DNA from: Gammaproteobacteria bacterium | GTDB lineage: Bacteria; Pseudomonadota; Gammaproteobacteria; Competibacterales; Competibacteraceae | NCBI GenBank assembly: GCA_024235095.1 | Contig: JACKNC010000001.1 | Span: 1,091,501-1,155,500, forward strand | Direction: 5' to 3' | DNA: 64,000 nucleotides | Part shown: piece after piece, positions 42,060-50,863 of the stretch | Position numbering within the stretch: the first letter of the stretch is position 1 | Layout of the letters: every line of letters starts with the position of its first letter | Program-made: the position numbers and the translations under genes | Notes under the pieces: model-generated | Told to the model about the DNA's origin: nothing | What the model saw: only the letters and a program-made list of their open reading frames with translations | The model's database searches: none

Positions 42060-44354
42060 ATGATGCTTTTAAAAAAATTGAACTTGCAGGGTAAATTGGC
42101 TTTGCTGGTCGGCTGGGCGATCGCCAGCATGACGTTACTGGCCATCCTGTCGCTTCAGGACCGCTCGCAATCACTGGAATCCGCGCAAAACCTGGCGTTA
42201 AGCGTAGTTGAAATGGGCGCGGGCGTTATCGAGCGTTATCAGAAGCAGGAGCAGGCCGGAGCGTTGAACCGCGAGCAGGCGCAAAAGCTGGCGATCGAAA
42301 CCCTGCGTAATATGCGTTATCAGGACCTCTACTTCATCATTATCGATGCCGATCAGCGCTTATTGCTCGAAACCACGCGCCCGGACCTGGAAGGTCAACC
42401 CCTGCGCGGTGGGCGTGACGCCAACCTGCTTTCCAACATCGTTGCCGATCTGATCGATGTCACCCGGCGAGAAGGCGGTGGCTTCGTGACCTATGAATGG
42501 CCGCGACCGGGCAGTAGCAAGCCGGTCGCCAAGGTAGCCTACGCCCGGGAATTCGTTCCGTGGGACTGGGTGCTGACCAGCGGGGTTTATCTCGAGGACC
42601 GGAACTATGAACTGTTAGGCGCCATTCTTCGTCAAATTTTGGTTATCATAATTCTGGCGGGACCACTCCTGGCGCTGTTTTTCCTACTGCGCCGCACCCT
42701 GCAAACCAGCATCCAGGGGGGATTGCAACTCGCGCGCGATTTCGCCGACGGCCACCTGTCTCGACCAGCGCCAATCGTCGCCGATGATGAGTTAGGTCAG
42801 ATGACGCAGGCGTTGAACCAGGCTTTAACCAACATTCGGTCCGCTTTCCAGATGGATCAAGTCGACTGGAATCAGGTCGCGGAACAACGCAGCCAGGCTA
42901 ACCGTATCCTGTCGATGGCGCAAAGCGCGCCCATCAATATCATGATCGCTGATCGCAACCTCCAGTTACGCTACATGAATCCAGCCATGGAGCGGACATT
43001 GCGCGAACTGGAGCCGCATTTGTCAGTCAACGTCACTCAACTCATGGGTCAACCGATCGACGCGCTTTACCGGCGCCAGGACGATTTACGGCGAATCGCC
43101 TCCGACCCAGCTTATCTTCCAGCTCACCTGCCACATAAGGCGACCCTTACTCTGGGTCATGAAGCCTTTGCCGTGCATTTCATCGCCACTCATAGTCCGG
43201 ATGGCGCTTATCAGGGGCCGATGATCATCTGGGAGCGCTTGACCGGAGAGGCAGAGTCGCCTCGTCCCCGTGAAGTCATGGAAAAGGCCCCGGTCCAACC
43301 GGCAGTCAGAGACGCTGTCGATCGGGAAAGGGAGATTCCCCAGACGTTGCAAAGCCGGATCGAACAGATTCTGCAAGCCGTGAAAGCCGCGGCAACTGGC
43401 GATCTGACCCAGGAACTGACCGTAACCGGCGCGGATTCCGTCGCACATATGGCTAATGGATTCAATGAGTTGCTTGCAAATTTGCGCAACAGCATGGCTC
43501 AGATCGGGCAAAATGCGCAGACCTTGGCCAGCGCCGCCGAGGAATTGACCCTGGTCAGCCAGCAAGTGGGCGGCAACGCCGAGGCGGCTTCGAGCAAAGC
43601 CTCAATGGCCACATCGGTTGCCGATCAGGTCAGCAACAACGTCGAGGCCGTTGCGGCTTCCACCGAGGAAATGGGCGCCAGCATCCGCGAAATCGCCCAA
43701 AACGCGGCTGAGGCGACCAAGATTGTGGCTTCAGCGGTGACCATGGCGCAAAACGCTAACGCTACGATTCGCAAACTGGGGGATAGCAGCGCAGGTATTG
43801 GCAATATCATCAAGGTCATCACCTCGATTGCCGAACAAACGCATCTGCTGGCGCTGAATGCCACGATTGAGGCGGCGCGCGCGGGCGAGGCCGGCAAGGG
43901 GTTTGCGGTAGTCGCCAACGAAGTCAAGGAACTGGCCAAGGAAACCGCCAAAGCCACCGAAGAAATTGGCCGCAAGATCGAAGCGATCCAGATGGATACC
44001 GGCAGCGCGGTCGACGCAATTGGCGGCATCAGTGCGATTATTAACCAGATTAACGATATCCAGATTACTATCGCCAGCGCCGTTGAAGAACAGACCGCTA
44101 CAACTAACGAAATCAGCCGCAGCGTCGCTGATGCAGCGCGCGGCAGCACCGACATCGCGCAAAACATCACCAATGTTGCCCAAGCCGCGCAAAATACCCT
44201 GAGCAGCGCCAACGACATGCATACGGCTTCAGATGAGATGGCGCGCATGGCCGCCGAACTGCAACAATGGGTCGACCGCTTCCATTATGATGAGTCCCCC
44301 CCTTATCGGAGTCCTGGCCACCCGCGGCGCGCTGGTTTACGCGCCCATCGATGA
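42060..44354 (+). CDS. Methyl-accepting chemotaxis protein
   Basis: About 764 residues; the ATG at 42060 has GAG 8 bases upstream, and a GTG at 42051 overlapping the cheW stop is an alternative. TM1 (about 13-32) and TM2 (about 196-218) bracket a Cache-type sensor (LYFIIIDADQRLLLETTRPDLEGQP, GGGFVTYEWPRPGS). HAMP (220-270), a PAS-like part (about 280-400) and the signalling domain with the tip IIKVITSIAEQTHLLALNATIEAARAGE follow. The last ~18 residues after WVDRFHYDE are Pro/Arg-rich and lack the receptor pentapeptide for CheR. It is the only receptor in the window; ligand unknown. Confidence 0.88.
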   Translation: MMLLKKLNLQGKLALLVGWAIASMTLLAILSLQDRSQSLESAQNLALSVVEMGAGVIERYQKQEQAGALNREQAQKLAIETLRNMRYQDLYFIIIDADQRLLLETTRPDLEGQPLRGGRDANLLSNIVADLIDVTRREGGGFVTYEWPRPGSSKPVAKVAYAREFVPWDWVLTSGVYLEDRNYELLGAILRQILVIIILAGPLLALFFLLRRTLQTSIQGGLQLARDFADGHLSRPAPIVADDELGQMTQALNQALTNIRSAFQMDQVDWNQVAEQRSQANRILSMAQSAPINIMIADRNLQLRYMNPAMERTLRELEPHLSVNVTQLMGQPIDALYRRQDDLRRIASDPAYLPAHLPHKATLTLGHEAFAVHFIATHSPDGAYQGPMIIWERLTGEAESPRPREVMEKAPVQPAVRDAVDREREIPQTLQSRIEQILQAVKAAATGDLTQELTVTGADSVAHMANGFNELLANLRNSMAQIGQNAQTLASAAEELTLVSQQVGGNAEAASSKASMATSVADQVSNNVEAVAASTEEMGASIREIAQNAAEATKIVASAVTMAQNANATIRKLGDSSAGIGNIIKVITSIAEQTHLLALNATIEAARAGEAGKGFAVVANEVKELAKETAKATEEIGRKIEAIQMDTGSAVDAIGGISAIINQINDIQITIASAVEEQTATTNEISRSVADAARGSTDIAQNITNVAQAAQNTLSSANDMHTASDEMARMAAELQQWVDRFHYDESPPYRSPGHPRRAGLRAHR

Positions 44355-44407
44355 GTTCGGATTCCAGTGGGTTGCTTATCTTTGTATTACTTGGAGGGTT
44401 TTCCTGG

Positions 44408-44779
44408 ATGGCAGTGTTGATTGTCGATGATTCCAAAGCCATGCGTTCATTGCTCAGACACATTTTGGAAGGAGCGGGCTTTGAGGTTTTTGAGGCGTGC
44501 GACGGTCAGGAAGCCCTGGATTATCTGCAACGGACGCACGAGATTAATCTGGTGTTGGTGGACTGGGACATGCCCGGCATGGATGGATACGCCTTCTTGC
44601 GGGCGGTGCGTGCTATTCCTGTTTACCATCAGTTGCGATTGATGATGGTCACCGCTGAATCCGAAATTGAACAGATTTCCAGGGCGCTAGCTGCAGGCGC
44701 CGATGAATACGTGATGAAACCGTTCACCCGAGACGCGGTGTTGGAAAAACTTAACCTGCTGGGAATTCTTCCTGACTAG
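44408..44779 (+). CDS. cheY: Chemotaxis response regulator CheY (copy 1)
   Basis: 123 residues from the ATG at 44408, with GGAG upstream; a longer frame from 44351 adds hydrophobic residues without support. It is a single receiver domain: LIVDDSKAMRSLL (acidic pair), phospho-acceptor Asp in LVLVDWDMPGMDG, Thr in MMVTAE and Lys in YVMKPF. Phospho-CheY binds FliM. A second CheY-like gene is at 47239, so one may serve as the motor signal and one as a phosphate sink. Confidence 0.88.
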   Translation: MAVLIVDDSKAMRSLLRHILEGAGFEVFEACDGQEALDYLQRTHEINLVLVDWDMPGMDGYAFLRAVRAIPVYHQLRLMMVTAESEIEQISRALAAGADEYVMKPFTRDAVLEKLNLLGILPD

Positions 44780-44781
44780 CT

Positions 44782-45927
44782 ATGGCTGAAAAAATCCGCA
44801 TCATGCTGGTCGACGATTCGGCCGTGATTCGTCGACTGCTTACTGACGTATTGACGGGCGATCCGCAACTGGAGGTGGTTGGCAGCGCCCAAAATGGGCA
44901 AATTGCTCTGGAAAAATTGCCGATTCTTAATCCTGATCTGGTGATTCTTGATGTCGAGATGCCGGTGATGGATGGTCTGGAAACCCTGACCGAAATCCGC
45001 AAGCGCCAACCCCGGTTGCCGATCATCATGTTCAGCTCGATTACTGAGCGCGGCGCGGTGGTCACATTGGAAGCGTTAGCGCGCGGGGCGAATGATTACA
45101 TCACCAAACCGGCGAATACCGGCAACATGAGCAAATCCCTGCAACGGGTGCGGGATGAATTAATTCCCCGGGTCAAAGCGTTTTGTCAGCACTTGCTGGG
45201 TCCGCCGGCCCCGGTTTTTCCCACCAGCCGTCCACCTGTCCCTCAGCGTCCGGTTTCCCCAGAACCCGCGCCAGCGCCCTTACCGGTTGCGCCGCTGGTT
45301 CCGATCGCCGCCCCGCCGCCTCGCCACCCTGCCGCTGGTTTGCGTGCGCGCGTCGACGTCGTGGCCATCGGCGTTTCCACCGGCGGCCCTAATGCGCTGG
45401 CGACGCTGCTGTCGCGGTTCCCGGCGCAATTCCCGGTGCCGATTGTGATTGTTCAGCACATGCCGCCGATCTTTACTCGACTACTCGCGGAACGACTGGC
45501 GACGCAAACGACGCTATCGGTCGCCGAAGGGGTCGCTGGCGAAGCGCTGCAGCCAGGCCAGATCCGTTTGGCGCCGGGTGGCTCGCATATGGTTTTAGCG
45601 CGTCAGGGGGGCCAGGTTTGTTTGCAGTTGAATCAGGATGAGCCGGAAAACTCCTGTCGGCCCGCCGTAGATGTATTGTTTCGGTCCGTGGCCGCTATCT
45701 ATCGAGCGAATACCCTGGCGGTGATCCTGACCGGCATGGGCAACGATGGACTCAAGGGGTGCGAGGCGATCCATAATGCAGGTGGACAAATCCTGGTGCA
45801 GGATGAAGCCAGTTCGGTCGTCTGGGGTATGCCCGGTTTTGTGGCGAAAGCTGGCTTGGCGGATGGACAAATCGCTTTGCCCCAGCTGGCTAGGGAAATC
45901 CTGAATCGCGTGCGAATAAACCGTTAG
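44782..45927 (+). CDS. cheB: Chemotaxis methylesterase CheB
   Basis: 381 residues. The receiver domain (1-125: VDDSAVIRRLLTDVL, VILDVEMPVMDG, ITKPAN) is joined by a Pro-rich linker (about 140-190) to the esterase domain with catalytic Ser in VAIGVSTGGPNAL, His in VQHMPPIFTRLLAERL and Asp in ILTGMGNDGLKG. It removes methyl groups from receptors for adaptation, opposing CheR. It starts 2 bases after cheY. Confidence 0.95.
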   Translation: MAEKIRIMLVDDSAVIRRLLTDVLTGDPQLEVVGSAQNGQIALEKLPILNPDLVILDVEMPVMDGLETLTEIRKRQPRLPIIMFSSITERGAVVTLEALARGANDYITKPANTGNMSKSLQRVRDELIPRVKAFCQHLLGPPAPVFPTSRPPVPQRPVSPEPAPAPLPVAPLVPIAAPPPRHPAAGLRARVDVVAIGVSTGGPNALATLLSRFPAQFPVPIVIVQHMPPIFTRLLAERLATQTTLSVAEGVAGEALQPGQIRLAPGGSHMVLARQGGQVCLQLNQDEPENSCRPAVDVLFRSVAAIYRANTLAVILTGMGNDGLKGCEAIHNAGGQILVQDEASSVVWGMPGFVAKAGLADGQIALPQLAREILNRVRINR

Positions 45928-45959
45928 CGCTTGTTAATCCCGGCGACCGCTCCTCTCCG

Positions 45960-46793
45960 ATGAACGCAACCTGCGCCAGCGATTTCAACTATATCCGCGA
46001 ATTGGTCCGACGCCATTCCGCTATTGTGTTGGAAGCGGACAAGGATTACCTGATCGAGACGCGGCTGACGCCATTAGCGCGACAGACCGGGTTTGCTTCA
46101 TTGGAAGCGTTAATTGCGGCATTGCGCGCCAATTCCGCAACCAGCACCCTCCGCAACCAGGTCGTAGAAGCCATAACGACTCACGAAACCTCATTTTTTC
46201 GCGACTTTCACCCGTTTGAAGCGCTTAAAACCACTGTATTGCCCGAACTGCTTGCCAAACGTTCATCTTCAAATGTGACTATTTGGTGCGCGGCCTGCTC
46301 CAGCGGCCAGGAACCCTTCAGCATCGCCATGCTGGTGCGCGAACACTTTCCCATCCTCAGGAACCGGGTGCGCATCATTGCCACCGATCTGTCCGGCGCG
46401 ATTCTGGCGCGCGCCAAAGAAGGGTTGTACAGTCAGATCGAAGTGAATCGCGGCCTGCCAGCGATGCTGTTGACAAAGTACTTCCAGAGACAGGGCCTGC
46501 AGTGGCGAATCAGGCCGGAAATTCGTCAGATGGTGGAATTTCGGCAGAACAATCTTGCCGAATCCTGGCCGCCTATTCCACCTCTGGATATTGTATTCAT
46601 GCGCAATGTCCTGATTTACTTTGACCTGGGAACCAAAAAAGCGATTTTGGCCAGAATTCGCGGCGTCCTGAAATCAAGCGGCTATCTGTTTCTCGGTTCT
46701 TCGGAAACGACTCTGAATCTGGATGCCGCTTTCGAACCGATTTCCATGGGGAAGAGCGTATGCTACAAACTACGCCAAAACCAGAAGCTGTAG
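45960..46793 (+). CDS. cheR: Chemotaxis receptor methyltransferase CheR
   Basis: 277 residues. The N-terminal helical domain (about 8-75) is followed by the SAM domain with THETSFFRD, IWCAACSSGQEPFSIAM and FMRNVLIYFDLGTKKAIL, all standard for CheR. It adds methyl groups to receptor glutamates. Its 3' end overlaps the next gene by 34 bases. The receptor in the operon lacks a visible CheR-docking pentapeptide, so methylation may not need it. Confidence 0.95.
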   Translation: MNATCASDFNYIRELVRRHSAIVLEADKDYLIETRLTPLARQTGFASLEALIAALRANSATSTLRNQVVEAITTHETSFFRDFHPFEALKTTVLPELLAKRSSSNVTIWCAACSSGQEPFSIAMLVREHFPILRNRVRIIATDLSGAILARAKEGLYSQIEVNRGLPAMLLTKYFQRQGLQWRIRPEIRQMVEFRQNNLAESWPPIPPLDIVFMRNVLIYFDLGTKKAILARIRGVLKSSGYLFLGSSETTLNLDAAFEPISMGKSVCYKLRQNQKL

Positions 46794-47242
46794 AGCTGTC
46801 TGCCGACATTTTACTCGAATTGGCGGAGAGTATTTGGAGTTCCCTTTTGGAATTGGATATCCAGCGCAGCAATGATCCTGTAACGGAATGGCCACGCGAC
46901 CAGCCCCTGTTGACGGGTCGCGTGGCCATCGATGGCGACTGGCAGGGTTCCATCCTGCTCGTTTGTCCCAAAGCGATTGCCTGCAAAGCAGCGGCAGCCA
47001 TGTTTGGCGTTTCGCCATCCGAGGTCGCCAAAACCGATTTATCGGATGCTATGGGCGAATTAACACACATGCTAAGCGGAAATTTGAAAAGCCTCCTGCC
47101 GACGCCCTGCCGGCTCTCGCGGCCTTCGGTCGGAGAAGGCTACAATATCACAACGGAAGAACGAATAATGGGACAGGTTTTCTTGCGTTCCGAAGGCCTG
47201 CCTTTACAGATCATTTTGTTTGAACGGGAGAAAAAATCATGA
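46760..47242 (+). CDS. CheX-like chemotaxis protein with altered active site
   Basis: 160 residues. The fold and size match the CheC/CheX/FliY family, whose members dephosphorylate CheY-P. The core helix reads SDAMGELTHMLSGNLKSLL; family members usually have E-x-x-N here (GEITNM), and the Asn is His in this protein. A strand block LLTGRVAIDGDWQGSILLVCPKAIACKAAAAMFG precedes it. The activity is therefore uncertain: it may still act on CheY-P or only bind. No CheZ gene was found in the window. The gene starts within cheR and overlaps the next cheY by 4 bases. Confidence 0.7.
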   Translation: MLQTTPKPEAVELSADILLELAESIWSSLLELDIQRSNDPVTEWPRDQPLLTGRVAIDGDWQGSILLVCPKAIACKAAAAMFGVSPSEVAKTDLSDAMGELTHMLSGNLKSLLPTPCRLSRPSVGEGYNITTEERIMGQVFLRSEGLPLQIILFEREKKS

Positions 47243-47604
47243 AAATCCTGATAGTTGATGACAGCAACGCCATGCGCATGATCGTCCGGCGCACACTGCG
47301 CGAGGCCGGCTTTGGTCACCTTGAAGTCCAGCAAGCCGGCGATGGCAACGAGGCGCTGGAGTCAATTCACAAGGATCCGCCCGATTTGATCCTCTCGGAC
47401 TGGAACATGCCCAACAAATCGGGATTGGACTTGTTGCACACGCTTAACGAGGAAGGTTATAAAATCACTTTCGGCTTCATCACTACCGAGGGCACTGCAG
47501 AGATGCGAGCCAAAGCGGCGCAAGCCGGTGCCAAGTTTATCATCAATAAACCTTTCACTGTAGAGACCTTCTCCAAAACTCTTGGCGCTTTCATCAAGGA
47601 TTGA
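47239..47604 (+). CDS. CheY-like response regulator (copy 2)
   Basis: 121 residues, a single receiver. LIVDDSNAMRMIVRRTLREAGF, phospho-acceptor Asp in LILSDWNMPNKSGLDLL, Thr in FITTEGT and Lys in INKPFT are all present. The sequence is closer to canonical CheY than copy 1 in the SDWNMP region. Directly coupled to the CheX-like gene by a 4-base overlap, so that pair may act together. AGAAAAA lies before the start. Confidence 0.9.
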   Translation: MKILIVDDSNAMRMIVRRTLREAGFGHLEVQQAGDGNEALESIHKDPPDLILSDWNMPNKSGLDLLHTLNEEGYKITFGFITTEGTAEMRAKAAQAGAKFIINKPFTVETFSKTLGAFIKD

Positions 47605-47703
47605 CGACAACCGGCCGGGAACATTGCCAGCGTCATCTTTGGCAAAGATATTGCCAAATTTCCAAATCCGAACCGTCGAACCGCTATTCAAACAGGAAGC
47701 ACC

Positions 47704-48189
47704 ATGCCCACCACCTTTATTCTGCCTAAAGCCGCTGATGTCAGTAAAACGCTGGTGATGTTGTTTGGGGGCAACGTGCCGGCGACACCGGGGAAGCCCG
47801 TGGATTCCAAAGCAGGTTCCGGCAATCTGATCGCCAGTTATATCGATGACAACGGCAAAATTGTCGCGGCTTTCATCTGTGACATTCCCCTCGCTGCTAA
47901 CGCCGGTTGCGCCTTGTCAATGATGCCCGCCGCGGCCGCCAAAGACGCTATCAAGACGAAGAAGCTGGAGCAAGCCATGCTCGATAACCTCTATGAGGTG
48001 GCTAACATTCTCTCAACCCTACTGATGAACGACAAAACGCCGCATCTCAAGATCGCTTCGCTGTATCCTGACGCCGGCAAGATACCAACCGAGGTTCGAG
48101 AGATGTTGAATGCAGCCAAGGGACATGTTGATTTCACGGTCAATATCCCTCGCTATGGCAACGGACGTATGTCCCTGCTGGTTCTTTGA
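47704..48189 (+). CDS. Possible CheC-like protein at the end of the che operon
   Basis: 161 residues, weakly recognised. The helix LEQAMLDNLYEVANILSTLL resembles the CheC core with E-x-x-N (EVAN), and the C-terminal part (VDFTVNIPRYGNGRMSLLVL) ends like a strand pair. The N-terminal half is beta-rich (NLIASYIDDNGKIVAAFICDIPLAANAGCA). It could be a second CheY-P phosphatase or a non-catalytic relative. It lies 99 bases after the second cheY, in line with the operon but less tightly. Confidence 0.5.
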   Translation: MPTTFILPKAADVSKTLVMLFGGNVPATPGKPVDSKAGSGNLIASYIDDNGKIVAAFICDIPLAANAGCALSMMPAAAAKDAIKTKKLEQAMLDNLYEVANILSTLLMNDKTPHLKIASLYPDAGKIPTEVREMLNAAKGHVDFTVNIPRYGNGRMSLLVL

Positions 48190-48210
48190 GAGCGACCCGC
48201 CCCCTCGCTT

Positions 48211-48239
48211 CCCTCTCCCCTTGAGGTAACGGGAGGGGG
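48211..48239. terminator. C/G hairpin after the che operon
   Basis: CCCTCTCCC (48211-48219) pairs with GGGAGGGGG (48231-48239), 9 pairs including one T-G, with an 11-base loop. It is another copy of the C/G element seen at 17742. No T run follows, so strength as a terminator is uncertain. Confidence 0.45.
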
Positions 48240-48398
48240 AACTAATTACTTGCTGTTTATATTCCTGCGTTCCCTAACGCCTAGCGCCATCCTCGCCGCG
48301 ACAGAATTTTGGCGATTTTCCCACCGATCTTTCAGCGGCTCGTTCTAAATTCTTCATAAGCTGTTCATTAAAATATAAATAGCGCCATAAAAAATTCA

Positions 48399-48413
48399 TG
48401 GTGCGCTATTTGC
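48399..48413 (+). promoter_or_regulatory. Probable sigma-54 promoter of the fliL operon
   Basis: TGGTGCGCTATTTGC matches TGGCACG-N4-TTGC, with the invariant GG (48400-48401) and GC (48412-48413) 10 bases apart. Transcription would start near 48425, about 30 bases before fliL. The -24 half sits within an imperfect inverted repeat (ATAGCGC 48379-48385 with GCGCTAT 48403-48409). FleQ/RpoN control of fliLMNOPQR-flhB is known in Pseudomonas, which supports the assignment. Confidence 0.65.
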
Positions 48414-48455
48414 TTAGTGAGAACTCGTTCATTCAAAGAAGACTCAGGAACATCC

Positions 48456-49016
48456 ATGGCTGAAAAAGACGCCGCCAAACCCGAAAAGAAAGGTTCCGGT
48501 ATCCTCAAAATCCTGCTTCTCCTGATCGGCGGCCTGATTCTGGTCGGCGGATCGATCGGCGCAACCTTGTTGCTGACCGGCGCGTTGAACAAAGGCGCTG
48601 CTAGTGGGGAAGAACATGCGGCTGCCGCGCCAGCGCATGGCGCTGAGGCGCCCACGCATGGCGGCATTAATGCTGCGATGCCAATACCGCTTAGAGGACC
48701 ACCAATTTATCTGCCAATCGATCCGGCGTTTGTCGTCAATTTCGAGGATCAAGGCATGTTGCGCTATTTGCAGATTGGCCTGACGGTCATGGCCCGCAAC
48801 CAGCAGATTATCGATGCGGTTAACCAAAGCATGCCGCAAATTCGCAATGACCTGATTCTCCTGTTTTCCAATCAAAAGATGGAGGTTCTTAACTCTTTGA
48901 ATGGAAAAGAGAAGCTAAGAATGCAGGCGCTTGCGCAAATTCAAGGTATTTTGACCCGCGAGATCGGCATACCCGGTGTCGAAGCCGTGTACTTCACTGC
49001 TTTTGTGTTGCAGTAA
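48456..49016 (+). CDS. fliL: Flagellar basal body-associated protein FliL
   Basis: 186 residues from the ATG at 48456 (CAGGAA upstream); a longer frame from 48417 is not supported. A single TM helix (about 15-40, LKILLLLIGGLILVGGSIGATLLL) and a periplasmic domain with the stretch FVVNFEDQGMLRYLQIGLTVMA are typical. FliL surrounds the stator and supports torque. First gene of the operon after the sigma-54 promoter. Confidence 0.9.
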   Translation: MAEKDAAKPEKKGSGILKILLLLIGGLILVGGSIGATLLLTGALNKGAASGEEHAAAAPAHGAEAPTHGGINAAMPIPLRGPPIYLPIDPAFVVNFEDQGMLRYLQIGLTVMARNQQIIDAVNQSMPQIRNDLILLFSNQKMEVLNSLNGKEKLRMQALAQIQGILTREIGIPGVEAVYFTAFVLQ

Positions 49017-49021
49017 CGCCC

Positions 49022-50059
49022 ATGTCCACCGACCAGTTCCTTACCAAGGACGAACGCGACGCCCTGATGGAAGTCGTGTCCAAGAAATCGCGGAGCCGCA
49101 GCATCAGTTCCGGCGTCTTCAAGGATGAAGCGCAATCGTATGATCTAGCCAGCCAGGACTATGCAATCAATAACCTGCTGCCGGTACTGGAAACCATCCA
49201 TGAACGCTTTGCGCATCGTCTGCGCATTAGCCTGTTTGACTTGTTGCGCAGGGACTTAATGGTCACGGTCGGCGCCATCGAGAAGCGTAGTTATACGGAT
49301 TTGACCACTTCTCTCAGCGTTCCCTGTAGTGTGAACGTCATCGACATGGCGCCTCTGAGCGGTCCGGCCCTGCTGATCTTTGATCAGGAACTGATCTTCA
49401 TGATAGTGGATACCTTCTTCGGCGGAACCGGGCGTTTGTACAAATCCCCCAGCGCCCGTGCGTTCACCACAACCGAGACCCGGTTCATCCAGCGCCTGAT
49501 TGAACTGTCTTTCCGTTGTCTGGAGGAAGCCTGGGAACCGTTCGCAACCCTCAAATGCACTCGCGAGGGTTCCGAAAGCAAACCGCAATTTATTACCGCG
49601 CTGAATCCAACCGAAACCCTTGCGGTCAGTAGCGTCCACGTGGGCCGGGACAACATTGCCGGCATTCTGCATCTGGCGCTGCCGTACTCCATTCTGGAGC
49701 CGATTCGCAAAACATTGTTGAACAGTTTGCATAAGGAACATCCCAACCCCAATCCGCAACTGACTGAGCGCTTGCAGGAAGGCATCCAGGACAGTCAGGT
49801 TGAAACGCATTGCTGTCTGGCTGGTTTTGAACTTTCGCTCAACGAGTTGCTGGAGTTGAAGGTCGGTGATGTCATTCCCGTTGACATTCCCAATATAGCG
49901 ACTTTACAGGTTGAGAACGTGCCAGTTTACCGTGGCTCTTATGGTGTCGCCCAGGGATGGCGCGCGCTCAGAATCGAACAAGCGCTCGGTCGCCCCGGTC
50001 AGTTAGCCGCACATTCAGCGCCATCAACAGATTTTTCGCCTTTCGAAGTCAAAAACTGA
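49022..50059 (+). CDS. fliM: Flagellar switch protein FliM
   Basis: 345 residues. The N-terminal CheY-binding segment is LTKDERDALMEVV. The middle domain (about 50-240) and the C-terminal SPOA domain (about 255-330, LNELLELKVGDVIPVDIPNI) are both present. FliM receives phospho-CheY and, with FliN, switches rotation. It follows fliL by 5 bases. Confidence 0.95.
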   Translation: MSTDQFLTKDERDALMEVVSKKSRSRSISSGVFKDEAQSYDLASQDYAINNLLPVLETIHERFAHRLRISLFDLLRRDLMVTVGAIEKRSYTDLTTSLSVPCSVNVIDMAPLSGPALLIFDQELIFMIVDTFFGGTGRLYKSPSARAFTTTETRFIQRLIELSFRCLEEAWEPFATLKCTREGSESKPQFITALNPTETLAVSSVHVGRDNIAGILHLALPYSILEPIRKTLLNSLHKEHPNPNPQLTERLQEGIQDSQVETHCCLAGFELSLNELLELKVGDVIPVDIPNIATLQVENVPVYRGSYGVAQGWRALRIEQALGRPGQLAAHSAPSTDFSPFEVKN

Positions 50060-50108
50060 CGATGATCACCCTTCAATCCGCAGCTTTATCTCAAGAGAAT
50101 GTCGCATC

Positions 50109-50444
50109 ATGAATGATGAAGTCGATACCCCGGAAACCGCGACGACACTGGATGAAACGCCAGTACAAAATGGCACCAAATCCGAACCCAATCTGAACAT
50201 GGTGATGGATATTCCCATCACCTTGTCACTGGAGCTGGGGCATACCCGGATGAGCGTCCGCGAATTGTTGCAATTAACCCAGGGTTCAGTCGTCAAGCTG
50301 GATCGTCCGGGGGGCGATCCGTTGGATATCCTGGTCAATGGCTGTCTGGTGGCGCGCGGCGAAGTGGTCGTTATTAACGAGCGTTTTGGGGTGCGCATCA
50401 CCGATATCGTTAGCCCCGAAGAGCGCATTCGCCGCCTGCGGTGA
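50109..50444 (+). CDS. fliN: Flagellar switch protein FliN
   Basis: 111 residues. An acidic N-terminal tail (about 1-30) is followed by the SPOA domain: DIPITLSLELGHTRMSVRELLQ, GSVVKLDRPGGDPLDILVNG and VVINERFGVRITDIVS. It forms the C-ring base with FliM. AAGAGA precedes the start; it overlaps fliO by GTGA. Confidence 0.95.
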   Translation: MNDEVDTPETATTLDETPVQNGTKSEPNLNMVMDIPITLSLELGHTRMSVRELLQLTQGSVVKLDRPGGDPLDILVNGCLVARGEVVVINERFGVRITDIVSPEERIRRLR

Positions 50445-50863
50445 TCGTCATGCGCGCCGCACTGACTGTGATGCTGACCTTGCCAAGAGAAGTGCTGGCG
50501 GCGAATTCTGAAGCAGGTCACGCCGAATCCACGCTATTCAGCAGCGGTCTACTGGCGCAAATGACGCTGGGATTATTGTTGGTGCTGGCGCTGGCGGTCG
50601 GGTTGAGCTGGCTATTGCGCCGCTATGCGCTGCCCCGCGATGGACTCATTCGCGTGATCGGCGGCCTTCCACTCGGCGCTCGGGAACGCCTGTTGCTGGT
50701 TGAAGTGGATGAAGTGCGATTGCTCATTGGAATTACCGCCCACCAAATTCAGGCGCTACATGTTTTTACCGCCTCGACTGCAAAACCGGTAGATGCTCCC
50801 ATTTTTCAAGTGACGCCCCTCGCCCCTTCCCCGGAGCCGCTTCATGACCCACCGCCTTCCTGA
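50441..50863 (+). CDS. fliO: Flagellar biosynthesis protein FliO
   Basis: 140 residues, GTG start overlapping fliN; an in-frame ATG at 50450 is an alternative. One transmembrane segment (about 39-60, MTLGLLLVLALAVGLSWLL) and the cytosolic domain (VIGGLPLGARERLLLVEVDEVRLLIGIT) are typical. FliO helps assemble FliP. It overlaps fliP by 20 bases. Confidence 0.9.
   Translation: MIVMRAALTVMLTLPREVLAANSEAGHAESTLFSSGLLAQMTLGLLLVLALAVGLSWLLRRYALPRDGLIRVIGGLPLGARERLLLVEVDEVRLLIGITAHQIQALHVFTASTAKPVDAPIFQVTPLAPSPEPLHDPPPS

Noticed and set aside
44296..44302. C7 run near the end of the receptor gene as a frameshift
   Set aside because: Reading the other frame gives no recognisable receptor tail or pentapeptide, so there is no sign that the frame was broken.
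48369..48391. TAAA...GCCATAAA before fliL as a sigma-28 promoter
   Set aside because: The spacing is 11 rather than about 15 bases; the sigma-54 match downstream is stronger.
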